A DNA stretch of 64,000 nucleotides from Bacteroidota bacterium (GTDB lineage: Bacteria; Bacteroidota; Bacteroidia; AKYH767-A; OLB10): positions 1 to 64,000 of the forward strand of contig JADKDR010000014.1 in NCBI GenBank assembly GCA_016714535.1. Direction: 5' to 3'. The position numbers were made by a program, and so were the translations under genes. The notes beneath the pieces are model-generated. The model was not told where the DNA came from. It saw nothing but the letters and a program-made list of their open reading frames with translations, and ran no database searches. Position 1 is the stretch's first letter. Each line of letters begins with the position of its first letter. This document shows positions 45,934 to 55,984 of this stretch, in pieces.

Positions 45934-46180
45934 ATTTTTACTTTACTAAATTCAGAATGACGACTATACTTTTTTATTTATATGAAAAAAGGAAAAGTAT
46001 TTGTTGCCGGCATTTGTGATAGGCAAATTTAGCAAAATTTGTTTTACGAAGAGATTTATTGAAAAGCATAAAATTTTAGGCAGCTATAAAACGGCACCAT
46101 AACTAATGGCACTATTTGTCAAAAAAAATTATAGTAATATTTTTTGAATTCCCGTTTTCAATAAGCAGCAGTAAAACGAT

Positions 46181-48073
46181 TTATTGCTGCAAGGTTACCC
46201 GGCCTTGCCAAGTTGATTTGTTGCCCACTGCATCAATAAAGTAAATACCGTCTGCCATACCACTGAGATCTAATAGGTACAGGTTACCCTGATCGGTCAC
46301 GTTTTCAAGTACCTGCACCTGACGTCCCGAAGCATCGGTTACCACTATTTTTTGCAATATATTTTCTTCATCTAATTTCTTAAGCCGCACTTGTCCACGA
46401 GTAGGATTTGGAAACAAGGCAAATTGCTGGCGCGATGTACGGCTTGCAATTACACTTACAGGCTGGCTCAGGTTACATTGATACACCTCGTTTGTTCTAA
46501 GGTCTTGAACAAAAGTGACCAACTTTAGTTCGTCAATCACACAGGATGAACAGGTCGTATAATCGTACGAAAAGTTGTAAGTAAGTGCTTGTCCGGCATT
46601 CATGTTTGGCAACAGCGTTCCATTTTCGTCTGGCAGCATTTTGCGCATGGTTTGATAAAAAATGGTTTCACCATTTGTGCCCGGAGAGATGCCGTTAAAG
46701 TCAATAGTATCTTCCATAACCACTGCATGTAATACCCATTGCTCGTTGTTAATATTGGTTGAAGGTTTCACCTTCACTTCAAAATTTATGTTGTTGCCTG
46801 AAATCTGGGCAGTTGCTCCCAAAATAAAAACGGATGATAGTGTTGACAAACTATCGAAATAAGAAGCAGCAATACCAACCGGATGTCCGGCAAAATAGCT
46901 ACCCAAAATGGTATCGTATTTATTTAAAAACTGACCGTTGGTGCGCACCGAAGGAATAAATGGTATGCCATAGTAAAATATGCGTGCATCATTTTGTACA
47001 GGGTTTTCATTATACATCGGGTCATATCCTGGCCATTTGGAGTGATATTTTAATTGAATCAATTTGTGGTTTTGCCGATAGATGCTGCATAGCGAATCGT
47101 AAGGAGGATTATAATCCAGACATGGGCCGCAACTTGGTTGGGTAAATTCTTCGGCAAGTATTTTACGACTTAGGTTGTCAACATATACTTGCGCTACCAG
47201 CGAGTCGTTGTTCTTATTTATTTCAACGGTGCCATTTGCTTTGTGAATCCAATGCTTGAGTGTGTAGTTGCCTTTGGTGGTTAAGGCAAGGCTCGAATTA
47301 AAATAAACTGTTTTGCATGAACCAGGTGTAACGGTCATGTTATACGTTTGCGATTGCACCGAATTATTATTGAGTTGCCTGCGCAACGTAAAGGAGGTGA
47401 TAGTTACCTTGCCACCATTGCACACCAGAATGGGGGGATTGATACTCCCCGGAGCTATCATCTTTGCTGTATTGGCGCTTTGCAGGGCAAGATCTTTGGT
47501 GGCCACTCTGGAAATTTTTATATTATCAAAAAAGATAGCCGAATAACAGGCTTTGGTATGATGCCTGAATGCTAGCCAAAAGGGTTTGCTTGCATATGGA
47601 GTAAGGTCAATGCTGTAATTAATCCAGGCAGCGTTAGCTCCTAATTGAAAAGATGAAATGGGTGTTGTAGTTATGAAATCGCTAGCCGAATTACCGGTAG
47701 TTGAAATGTATACATCAAAAGAATCTTCGCCAAAGGCCCTGTAATTGGCAGCCTGAAAGCCCAGGCAATAATTTTTGCCCGGAAGTACATTTACTTTTGG
47801 TGTAATCAGAAAGTCATCGCACATAGTACCGGTAACATACGTGCTGCTTCCAACACATCTTTGGGCCAGATGATTTTGAATAGTAAACGTAGGGCCAAAT
47901 CCACGGCCATGCATAATAGAGTCCAAAGGCAAACCATCGTTGTCAATAGCCATCCAGCCTGATGGCATTCCTTTTTCAAATGTTTCGTTTAGCAACGTTA
48001 CGCCTTCGCATACCTGCCCCATGCTTGCATATCCCAACAAAGGAATAATAAGAGTAATTAAAATTTTTTTCAT
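46181..48073 (-). CDS. Omp28-like T9SS protein with choice-of-anchor J domain
   Basis: I start at the ATG at 48073 (MKKILITLIIPLLGYASMGQ signal). A jelly-roll 'choice-of-anchor J' domain comes first (~25–200; LLNETFEKGMPSGWMAIDNDG … AIFFDNIKIS). A middle linker leads to an Omp28-type thioredoxin-like domain with a CxxC (EEFTQPSCGPCLDYNPPYD … YGIPFIPSVRTNG). A T9SS sorting domain ends it (LFPNPTRGQVRLKK … GIYFIDAV). The CxxC suggests a redox or disulfide role at the surface; this is inference, since Omp28 has no proven activity. Confidence 0.87.
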   Translation of the reverse strand: MKKILITLIIPLLGYASMGQVCEGVTLLNETFEKGMPSGWMAIDNDGLPLDSIMHGRGFGPTFTIQNHLAQRCVGSSTYVTGTMCDDFLITPKVNVLPGKNYCLGFQAANYRAFGEDSFDVYISTTGNSASDFITTTPISSFQLGANAAWINYSIDLTPYASKPFWLAFRHHTKACYSAIFFDNIKISRVATKDLALQSANTAKMIAPGSINPPILVCNGGKVTITSFTLRRQLNNNSVQSQTYNMTVTPGSCKTVYFNSSLALTTKGNYTLKHWIHKANGTVEINKNNDSLVAQVYVDNLSRKILAEEFTQPSCGPCLDYNPPYDSLCSIYRQNHKLIQLKYHSKWPGYDPMYNENPVQNDARIFYYGIPFIPSVRTNGQFLNKYDTILGSYFAGHPVGIAASYFDSLSTLSSVFILGATAQISGNNINFEVKVKPSTNINNEQWVLHAVVMEDTIDFNGISPGTNGETIFYQTMRKMLPDENGTLLPNMNAGQALTYNFSYDYTTCSSCVIDELKLVTFVQDLRTNEVYQCNLSQPVSVIASRTSRQQFALFPNPTRGQVRLKKLDEENILQKIVVTDASGRQVQVLENVTDQGNLYLLDLSGMADGIYFIDAVGNKSTWQGRVTLQQ

Positions 48074-48717
48074 TTCAATTGATTGAGTGAATAGACTTAG
48101 CCAAAATAAAGGCACTACACTTTATACGGCTTACTTTGTTATCGACTACAGAAACATGCGAAATTATGTGCCGAGCTTAATAGATGATCATTAATTATGA
48201 TAACGGGTACAAATGTAATAAGTATCGGCTTAATGAACCATTTTAATGCATATATCTGCAGTATTATTTTTTAGTGGTAACAGCTTTTTTGCCCTTATAT
48301 TTATGCTAATCACCAATTCGATTTTTCTTTTTGCAATGAATGTTTTTCTGCCTGGGTTTGCTTATTCCAAGTTTTAGGTTTATACATGGTTTTTTTGAAC
48401 GCGTATTGATATTGTATGCAGGAGGCAACTAATTTTTTTCCCAAAGAGTGTGTACCTGCGCTTATACCTGCTTATGAATAAAGCTAGCATATTTGCATGC
48501 TGATAACAAAGAGGGCCAACATACCTGTTTCTAGCCTTTTTACATGTGGCCGTTCGTATACTTCTGCATTTGCCTTTTGCATACAAAAGGTGCTTTTAAA
48601 CGCCTCATGAATCATATACTGCCATAGAATTCATAAGTCATGTTTCGGGTTAATGCTTCTACCTGATTTTTCCCTACTTTTACAATCCTAAAATAATAAT
48701 CAAAATTATATTTAACT
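48074..48717. other. Gene-free 644-bp stretch
   Basis: No convincing ORF, tRNA or terminator. A short minus-strand frame near 48310–48390 (MYKPKTWNKQTQAEKH…) has natural-looking composition but only about 18 codons. A TACTTTTA box near 48673 could be a -7 element of the downstream peptidase gene. Confidence 0.45.
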
Positions 48718-50391
48718 ATGAAAAGATTTTTTATAGCAGTTGCATTAACCAGTGTAATTTCCATTCACACCAAGGCGCAGCAAAGTGTAAATGATAGCAC
48801 CTACATTATAGCAAACGTAAAAAAGCACATTGTATACCTTGCCTCGGACGAATTGATGGGTCGCGAAACCGGAACCGATGGTGAAGAAAAAGCACGCAAT
48901 TACATTATCGAAAATTATAAATCGATTGGGCTAACACCGGTTTTCGAAAACAACTTTTTGCAATCTTTTCCATTTACTAAAGGTAGAACCTTTGGAAAAA
49001 ATAATGAGCTTACTATCAATAAAGAGCGGTTTGAATTTGGAAAAGATTTCACCTCGTTTTTGTTTGGTTTTGATACGTCAGGCACCGGGACCATTGTAAA
49101 TGCAGGTTTTGGGATTGATGCCGATTCGCTGGGATTGAACGATTACAAAAACATAGATGCAAAAGGAAAAATATTGTTAATGGATTTGATGTCGCCTGAT
49201 GGTAACAATCCACATGGTAAATTTGGCGAGCATGCCAATTTGGAAAAAAAGGTGGAAACCGCTATGAGCAAGGGAGCTGTAGGAATTATATTTTATACCG
49301 AGGCTAACGAAAAAGACATTCTACCCGTAGATTTAAATATCCGCAGAGGCAAGCAACTCATACCAGTGGTAATGATAAAAGGGAAAAATCTAAAAGCGTT
49401 GAAAAAATTTGTGGGTAAAGAAGCCACCATCCGGGTTGACCTTCCTAAGATAGAAGCCATAGGTAATAATGTAGTTGGATTTTTAAATAATAATGCACAA
49501 ACCACAATAGTGATTAGCGCGCACTACGATCATTTAGGGTTGGGCGAGCATGGTTCATTGCATCGCGGTAGTACCGAAATTCATAATGGGGCTGATGATA
49601 ATGCCAGCGGTACCGCTGCACTGATGGAACTTGCAAGGCTGTTGAAACAATCAGAATATAAGGCTAACAATTATTTATTCTGTGCCTTCAGTGGCGAAGA
49701 GATGGGACTGTTAGGTTCCAAGTATTTTGTTGAACATGCCACTCCACCGTTAGCACAAATTAATTACAACCTCAACATGGATATGGTAGGAAGGCTGAAA
49801 CCCGAAGAACCGGTGCTTATCATAAATGGTGTGGGCACATCGCCCAACTGGCTGCCAGCTTTGAACAACATAACGCATTTAAAAGTTAAAACTACAGAGT
49901 CTGGCGTGGCACCTAGCGACAACACCAGTTTTTATCTGAACGGTGTTCCTGCCATACATTTTTTTAGTGGTACACACAGCGACTATCATAAGCCAAGTGA
50001 TGATGAGGATAAAATAAATTATAGCGGTGAATACGCAATTATCAAGTACATTTATAAAACGGTGGGAGAGTTAAATGATGATGGCAAATTGCCATTTGTA
50101 AAAACAAATGATGCCACTAACGAAAACACTCCGCGTTTTAAAGTAACCTTAGGTGTTGTGCCCGATTATGCTTTTGAGGGAGAGGGTATGCGCATAGATG
50201 GTGTAACGGATGGTAAGCCCGCATCAAAAGCCGGATTGGTTAAAGGTGACATTGTAATACAATTGGGCGAAGAAAAAATTTCGGATATGCAGACGTACAT
50301 GAAAGCACTATCAAAATTTAGCAAAGGACAAACTACCATAGTTAAGGCTAAACGTGGAGAGGCAATTGTGGAGAACAACATTACATTTTAA
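48718..50391 (+). CDS. M28 family zinc aminopeptidase with PA and PDZ domains
   Basis: Signal peptide (HTKAQ). An N-terminal region and a protease-associated-type insert (~100–240) come before the M28 catalytic domain. Its metal ligands and catalytic residues are visible: AHYDHLG, NGADDNASGTA, FSGEEMGLLGS, NMDMVGR and FSGTHSDYHKPSDD. A C-terminal PDZ domain (VVPDYAFEGEGMRIDGVTDGKPASKAGLVKGD) follows. It is probably a periplasmic or surface di-zinc aminopeptidase for peptide scavenging. No sorting domain is present. Confidence 0.92.
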   Translation: MKRFFIAVALTSVISIHTKAQQSVNDSTYIIANVKKHIVYLASDELMGRETGTDGEEKARNYIIENYKSIGLTPVFENNFLQSFPFTKGRTFGKNNELTINKERFEFGKDFTSFLFGFDTSGTGTIVNAGFGIDADSLGLNDYKNIDAKGKILLMDLMSPDGNNPHGKFGEHANLEKKVETAMSKGAVGIIFYTEANEKDILPVDLNIRRGKQLIPVVMIKGKNLKALKKFVGKEATIRVDLPKIEAIGNNVVGFLNNNAQTTIVISAHYDHLGLGEHGSLHRGSTEIHNGADDNASGTAALMELARLLKQSEYKANNYLFCAFSGEEMGLLGSKYFVEHATPPLAQINYNLNMDMVGRLKPEEPVLIINGVGTSPNWLPALNNITHLKVKTTESGVAPSDNTSFYLNGVPAIHFFSGTHSDYHKPSDDEDKINYSGEYAIIKYIYKTVGELNDDGKLPFVKTNDATNENTPRFKVTLGVVPDYAFEGEGMRIDGVTDGKPASKAGLVKGDIVIQLGEEKISDMQTYMKALSKFSKGQTTIVKAKRGEAIVENNITF

Positions 50392-50507
50392 ATTAGCAAA
50401 TGGAGGTAAATGGTAATTTCATTCATTACCATACAGTCAAGAAAAAAGCAAAGCGAAACCGATGATAAACACAACATCAGTAAACTATAAAAGAAACACC
50501 AACACAC

Positions 50508-52577
50508 ATGAAAAATAGAATCGTAATTTTTTTTATTGCCATAATGATAATGCTTGCGGGTTGCCGCAAGCAGGATGGACACCCAACCTGGGAATCGGGT
50601 ATTGCGGTGCCATTAATAAAAACAAGTCTTGCTCTTGATGATATTATCAAAGGTGATTCGCTCTTGCAAACCAATGCCGATAGCAGCATTAGCCTGGTGT
50701 ATAAATCTACACTAAACGAGTTCCGCTTAGATTCGTTGTTTACCTTATTCGACACAAGCATTACGCGCAGTTATAAACTTGACTCATTAAGTTTGTATTC
50801 GCAATCGTTAACCTATCCTGTAACGCTAGGAGAGATATGCAGCAATGCAGGATTTATAGGGCAAATTATTATAGCGCAAAATGGTGGCATACTAGCTATT
50901 CCGCCTTTTACAAATATCAGCTCGGGCACACAGAATATTAATGCCGATACCTTATTTCAAACCATAACGCTTGTTACCGGATTTATGGATATAACATTAT
51001 CTAACGGATTGCCGGTAGATATTACTAACCTAAGCATTGAATTGAAAAACAAATCGAACGGGGTAGTAATTGCCCAAACTATTTTTCCTTTGATAGCAGC
51101 AGGAACTACCGAAACGAATACCATTTCGCTTGCCGGTAAAACAATAGAGGGTAACATGACTGCCGACCTGATATTAAATTCTCCCGGCTCCAGTGGGCAA
51201 CCAGTGCTTATTGATACCAGTGATGCATTGATAGCAGAACTGAAAGTGTACGACCTTCATCCATCAACGGCTACGGCCATTTGGCCACAGCAGGATTTGG
51301 TAAACAAACAGCAGCCCTTTGTGCTCAAAGTACTAAAGGTAGAACTTACCGAAGCACGCATAAAGTCAGGGTATATAAAGCTCGATTTGTTTAGCACCTT
51401 GCAAGACAGTGTACGGTTTGAATATGCTCTTCCACTGGCAACATTGAACGGGGTTTCGTATAAAATAAATCATACCCTGGCGCCTGCACAGCCCGGCAAT
51501 GTAACCCAATACAGCAACACCTATGATTTTACCGGTTATGAACTCGACCTTACCGGCATCAATCACGATACGGTAAACACCTTGTGGAATGCACTGCGCG
51601 CAAGCATTGACAGCACAGGTGTTATGAAAACCATTTCGCTTACTGATAGCTTCTATGCCCAAATCGGATTTGTTGATTTAGTACCGGACTACGCACGAGG
51701 ATATTTAGGGCAGGATACGTTTGATCTTGGTCCCAACGAAGTGCCCCTCGATATTTTTAAAAATTTCAACAATGCAGATTTTGATTTGGATGATGTAACG
51801 GTAAGTGTAAACGCAGAAAATGGAATTGGAATAGATGCACAAGTTAAGGTGGATCAAATGCAATCGATAAATACTACTAAGGCCAATACAGTTACTCTTG
51901 GTGGACCTGCACTTAGCAATCCTCTAAATATAGTGCGAGCAACCGACAATGGCGGCTCCCAACCGGTGTATTACACACAGAATAATTTATTTTTAAATAA
52001 AACGAATTCCAATGCACCAAAGTTTATTTCGAACCTTCCCGATAAAATAAATACCAAGGTAACACTCTATACCAATCCAAACGGCAATGTGACTAACTAC
52101 AACGATTTTATTTATTACAGCGATGGCATACGGTTTAACTTGAATGTTGAAATGCCACTTAACTTTATGGCAAGCAACCTGGTACTTTGCGATACGCTTC
52201 CATTTAGCATTAAGCAAGATGACATTAGCAGAATAAAAAGCGCTATCCTGAGCATCTATGCAGATAATGGCTATCCGCTCGAAGCAGTTACTACCTTGTA
52301 TCTTTTAAATAATCAAATGACCATTATTGACTCTGTATTATCAAAAGCAGTGCTTATGGCAGCCCCCATTGCACAAAACGGTGTGGTGCAGCAAAAACAA
52401 AAAACACGCATTGATGTAGCTTTTGATAAAGACCGTATGCAGAAATTATTTGATGCAAAGTTTTGCATCCTTAAAACCACATTTAAGACCAAGCCAGATA
52501 ATCAACATGTTAAGATCTATTCGGATTATGCCATTGATATTCGCATGACTGCTGATTTTATTTATGTGAATGAGTAA
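50508..52577 (+). CDS. Large uncharacterised lipoprotein
   Basis: 689 residues with a lipoprotein signal (MKNRIVIFFIAIMIMLAGC). The rest is beta-rich with no motif I recognise. The next gene encodes an outer-membrane barrel-like protein and overlaps or nearly abuts it, so the two probably work together at the outer membrane. Confidence 0.75.
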   Translation: MKNRIVIFFIAIMIMLAGCRKQDGHPTWESGIAVPLIKTSLALDDIIKGDSLLQTNADSSISLVYKSTLNEFRLDSLFTLFDTSITRSYKLDSLSLYSQSLTYPVTLGEICSNAGFIGQIIIAQNGGILAIPPFTNISSGTQNINADTLFQTITLVTGFMDITLSNGLPVDITNLSIELKNKSNGVVIAQTIFPLIAAGTTETNTISLAGKTIEGNMTADLILNSPGSSGQPVLIDTSDALIAELKVYDLHPSTATAIWPQQDLVNKQQPFVLKVLKVELTEARIKSGYIKLDLFSTLQDSVRFEYALPLATLNGVSYKINHTLAPAQPGNVTQYSNTYDFTGYELDLTGINHDTVNTLWNALRASIDSTGVMKTISLTDSFYAQIGFVDLVPDYARGYLGQDTFDLGPNEVPLDIFKNFNNADFDLDDVTVSVNAENGIGIDAQVKVDQMQSINTTKANTVTLGGPALSNPLNIVRATDNGGSQPVYYTQNNLFLNKTNSNAPKFISNLPDKINTKVTLYTNPNGNVTNYNDFIYYSDGIRFNLNVEMPLNFMASNLVLCDTLPFSIKQDDISRIKSAILSIYADNGYPLEAVTTLYLLNNQMTIIDSVLSKAVLMAAPIAQNGVVQQKQKTRIDVAFDKDRMQKLFDAKFCILKTTFKTKPDNQHVKIYSDYAIDIRMTADFIYVNE

Positions 52578-52602
52578 TTATTTTTTTACGATAAAGTTAA
52601 GT

Positions 52603-53835
52603 ATGATAAAGAAGATTTCGGTACTAATAATTTGTTGGGCAGCAATGGCTCACATCACCATGGCACAACAATTTATCTTACCTGTTAAGATAGATACCAA
52701 CTACTCATTTGTAGGAAGTAGCTGGGAATATTATTCGGCAGGCAATGCCATCACAAATAAATTTGCAAAGGCATATTTGCAAAACGAATTTATCGATAGC
52801 ACCTTAAAAGCGGAGGTTGTAAAAAATCAAAATGATAATAATATGATTGGTTTTCATAACGAAGTCGATTTTTATTATTGCCAAAAAAAATCAAAGATAG
52901 GATGGATAGCAGGGTTGCGTTTTGTATCGCATGCTGGCGGTAACTTTACCGATGATTTGTTTAATTTATATTTCAATGGAAATTCGCCTTACAAAGGCGA
53001 TACCCTCTCGCTCGAAAATTTTGTGTTTAACTACACTACGTATCAAACCATTTATGGAGGAGTAATTTTTGAAAAAAATAGAGAAACCAATTTTTGGCGA
53101 TTAGCAGTAATGCCTCAGTATGTTAAAGGGCAGCGCCTTAATAATATTACCAATACCGGTTCGCTTTACACTGCACCTGATATTTCGTACATCAACCTGG
53201 ATATGGATTTGAAAGGTTATAGCAGCGACAGCATCAAAAAAAAGTTAGATGCTTTTAATGGGCATGGTGCCGGATTGAGTTTTAATTTTCAGTTTGGCAA
53301 GCCAAACAATTACACCGTTACCGTATTTGCAACCGATGCCGGTTTCGTTAAGTGGAACAATAACACCTATAGTCTTCAAATAGATACTTCATATTACTAC
53401 GATGGAATTGAAATTCAGAATTTGCTTGACTCTATATCACTTCAGGTTAATGGTACCGAGAATTATAAATCATCACTCATCAATTATCGCAATCAAAAAG
53501 GATATACTACTATGATGCCTGCACGCATAGGCATGTCTATTGACAAATGGTTGTTGTCAGAAAAGTTAGTGGCAGGTATTGGATTTCATTACATAGCCGA
53601 TCAGGTTTTTACACCACAAGTGCACTTGCGTGTGAGCTACCATTTTAATAATAATTTTTCGCTCGCAGTAGCAGGATACAAAGGAGGATATAAACCATAT
53701 AATATTGATTTATCTGCTAATTATCAGGTACGCAATTGGTTTTTTGGCGCAAATGCAAGATTCCTCGAAGAAATATTTCAGTTTGGAAATGGAACCGCAC
53801 AGGGCATAGCGCTTCGTGCCGGATTAAGGTTTTAA
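52603..53835 (+). CDS. DUF5723-like outer-membrane protein
   Basis: Starting at the ATG at 52603 gives a good signal peptide (MIKKISVLIICWAAMAHITMAQ); an ATG at 52570 would overlap the previous gene by 8 bp. The ~410 residues are strand-rich, with alternating aromatics and a C-terminal strand ending …IALRAGLRF, as in outer-membrane barrels. The pattern resembles DUF5723 proteins of this phylum. Function unknown; it is paired with the upstream lipoprotein. Confidence 0.75.
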   Translation: MIKKISVLIICWAAMAHITMAQQFILPVKIDTNYSFVGSSWEYYSAGNAITNKFAKAYLQNEFIDSTLKAEVVKNQNDNNMIGFHNEVDFYYCQKKSKIGWIAGLRFVSHAGGNFTDDLFNLYFNGNSPYKGDTLSLENFVFNYTTYQTIYGGVIFEKNRETNFWRLAVMPQYVKGQRLNNITNTGSLYTAPDISYINLDMDLKGYSSDSIKKKLDAFNGHGAGLSFNFQFGKPNNYTVTVFATDAGFVKWNNNTYSLQIDTSYYYDGIEIQNLLDSISLQVNGTENYKSSLINYRNQKGYTTMMPARIGMSIDKWLLSEKLVAGIGFHYIADQVFTPQVHLRVSYHFNNNFSLAVAGYKGGYKPYNIDLSANYQVRNWFFGANARFLEEIFQFGNGTAQGIALRAGLRF

Positions 53836-54030
53836 GCATCTTGTTGGCAGGTTAAACATGCGTAACTTTTTTATGGCGCACAAGCATCAGCAAAATGATT
53901 TTAAATGTAGCACCTTACTAATAATTTAACAGATTAAAAAAAAGTGCTTAAGCCTCAATTTTACATCAACTAGCATAGCAAAGTATAACCTGATTTATAT
54001 CAGTTTTATTCCCTTTTCGTTTAAAAGAAT

Positions 54031-54038
54031 TAAATTTG
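54031..54038 (+). promoter_or_regulatory. -7 box of trhO
   Basis: TAAATTTG matches TAnnTTTG. The TTG at 54036, a possible upstream start, lies within it, so the ATG at 54063 is preferred. Confidence 0.5.
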
Positions 54039-54062
54039 CTACCCGAAAAAAAAGTTTCAGCA

Positions 54063-55115
54063 ATGCCACAACTACACAATAAAATAGACAAACGAGTATT
54101 AAAGAAAAAATTACAGGAAGATATACTTGCCCGCACCACCTTATCATTTTATCGATATGTAAAAATAGAGGATGTTGAAGCGTATCGGGATAAATTGTAT
54201 TTGGAGTTATCAAGGCTTAACGTACTGGGCAGAATATACCTTGCTCAGGAAGGAGTGAATGCGCAGATATCGGTACCCACCGAATTTTTTGAGACTTTCA
54301 AAACCTATATTGAAAACGATGTTTTGCTAAGTGGAATTCCATTTAAAATAGCGGTAGAGGATGACGGAAAATCATTTTATAAATTGATTGTACGTATTAA
54401 GAAAAAAATTGTTGCTGATGGCTTGCCCGAAGATGCCTATGACCTTAATAACATAGGAAAACACATTGATGCACGTGAACTAAATACTTACCTCGAAGAT
54501 AAGAATACAGTGATTATTGACATGCGCAATCATTATGAAAGCGAAGTTGGAAAATTTGAGAATGCCCTTTGTCCGGATGCAGATACGTTTAGACAGGCAT
54601 TGCCAATGGCAGTACAAATGGTAGAAGATAAAAAAGACAGCAAAGTAATATTGTACTGCACAGGAGGCATTCGTTGCGAAAAAGCAAGTGCCTATTTTAA
54701 GCACCACGGGTTCAAAGATGTAAATCAATTATACGGAGGCATAATTGAATATGCGCGCGATATTAAGCAAATGGGATTACCATCCAGGTTTATTGGCAAA
54801 AACTTTGTTTTTGATGAGCGGATGGGAGAGCGCATTACAGAAGATATAATTTCGCAATGTCATCAATGTGGTGCCCCATGCGACCATCATGTCAATTGTG
54901 CAAATGACGATTGTCATTTGCTTTTTATACAATGTGATAATTGCAAAGCAACTTATAACGGTTGCTGTACACCTTCGTGTATGGATATAGTGTCAAAGCC
55001 GATAGAAGAGCAACGCACCTTGCGCAAGGGAAAGAAAAAAGATGATGCCCATGCTGTATACAAAAGCAGACTACGCCCAAATCTGAAAAAGATACTAAAC
55101 CCGCAGCAGGAGTAG
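54063..55115 (+). CDS. trhO: tRNA 5-hydroxyuridine oxygenase (rhodanese family)
   Basis: The protein matches TrhO/YceA: an N-terminal acylphosphatase-like domain (FYRYVKIEDVEAYRDKLYLELSRL … AQEGVNAQISVP), a rhodanese domain (VIIDMRNHYESEVGKFENA … VILYCTGGIRCEKASAYF) with the active cysteines, and a Cys-rich C-terminus (CHQCGAPCDHHVNCAND … CDNCKATYNGCC). It makes 5-hydroxyuridine at tRNA position 34 using oxygen. Start chosen from the promoter box. Confidence 0.93.
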   Translation: MPQLHNKIDKRVLKKKLQEDILARTTLSFYRYVKIEDVEAYRDKLYLELSRLNVLGRIYLAQEGVNAQISVPTEFFETFKTYIENDVLLSGIPFKIAVEDDGKSFYKLIVRIKKKIVADGLPEDAYDLNNIGKHIDARELNTYLEDKNTVIIDMRNHYESEVGKFENALCPDADTFRQALPMAVQMVEDKKDSKVILYCTGGIRCEKASAYFKHHGFKDVNQLYGGIIEYARDIKQMGLPSRFIGKNFVFDERMGERITEDIISQCHQCGAPCDHHVNCANDDCHLLFIQCDNCKATYNGCCTPSCMDIVSKPIEEQRTLRKGKKKDDAHAVYKSRLRPNLKKILNPQQE

Positions 55116-55280
55116 TGCCGGATTTTAGCAACTGTTTGTATGTGTGAAATGGATTTGCTAAAAGTAAAAGCAAAGCCGGATATAGAAATTATTTTTTATT
55201 CGCTAAGTTGAAAAGCAACTCCGTCTTATTTTTATATGGGGATATTATCAATTTCGAATTGGAAAAAATAATTTCATCCC

Positions 55281-55315
55281 TTTGTAATTATAATCGTATT
55301 TATTCTATATCTTTA
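55281..55315 (+). promoter_or_regulatory. Probable promoter of the surface-protein operon
   Basis: TTTG (55281–55284) and TATCTTTA (55308–55315, one base off TAnnTTTG) are 23 bp apart, at the long end of the usual spacing. The ATG at 55344 follows 28 bp later. Confidence 0.45.
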
Positions 55316-55343
55316 TGTTAGTCAAACTCTAAATCTAAATACT

Positions 55344-55968
55344 ATGGCACACCACACACAATTCAAAGTTCAAAGTTCAAAGTTCAAAGTTCAAAGTTCA
55401 AAACTCAAAACTCAAATTAGGATTTGCTAATGTAGTACTATTATTGCTTATGCTGATTCTTATAAGCGAAAGGGGAAATGCGCAGTTATCCGTAACTTTA
55501 ACTCCTAGCAATTATCATGGAAAAAACATCAGTTGCTTTGGTGCGCAAGATGGCAGTATAAATATAACGGCAACCGGTGGCAGCCCACCTTACACCTATC
55601 TATGGAGTAATGGCTATGCAATGCAAAATGCATCGGACTTGGCAGCCGGGTACTATCGCATTTCGGTTACTGATGCAGCAATGAATTCCGTTATTAGAGA
55701 AATTACCCTTACCCAACCCGAACAACTTAACTACGAAATGCAGGTATATGAATATCCAAACGGCTACAATGTAAGTTGCTACAATTGTTACAACGGCAGT
55801 GTAACGGTAACCATATACGGAGGAACTGCCCCATACTCGGCCATGTGGGATGATGGCAATACCAACATTAACCGCACAAACCTTGGTGCAGGTGCCATTG
55901 AAGCAGAACTTACCGACTTAAACGGTTGCCATTGTAAACGTAGCACGCACCGAAATAAGCCAACCTGA
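55344..55968 (+). CDS. SprB-repeat surface protein, start out of frame across a heptamer tract
   Basis: The ATG at 55344 is suitably placed behind a promoter. It runs into a 7-nt tandem repeat and then stops (…RIC, TAA at 55428). The signal peptide that belongs to the gene (LGFANVVLLLLMLILISERGNAQ) and two SprB-type repeats (VTLTPSNYHGKNISCFGAQDGSI; NVSCYNCYNGSVTV) lie in another frame, open from before the tract to 55968. Loss of one heptamer, or gain of two, joins ATG and signal peptide, so the gene is now in an OFF phase. A further one-base shift near 55925–55930 (after DLNGC) cuts it from the frame that continues as IVNVARTEISQPE into the next gene. The whole may once have been one protein, 55344–57157. 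Confidence 0.6.
55362..55417 (+). repeat. Heptanucleotide tandem repeat (TTCAAAG)5 plus three variants
   Basis: Five perfect TTCAAAG units (55362–55396) are followed by TTCAAAA, CTCAAAA and CTCAAAT. The unit length is not a multiple of three, so copy-number change shifts the reading frame of the gene it lies in. Confidence 0.92.
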
Positions 55969-55984
55969 GCGAAGCGATTGGACT

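Noticed and set aside
48380..48586. Minus-strand ORF of 68 codons in the 644-bp gap
   Set aside because: Basic, cysteine-rich random-looking composition, no promoter, no family resemblance.
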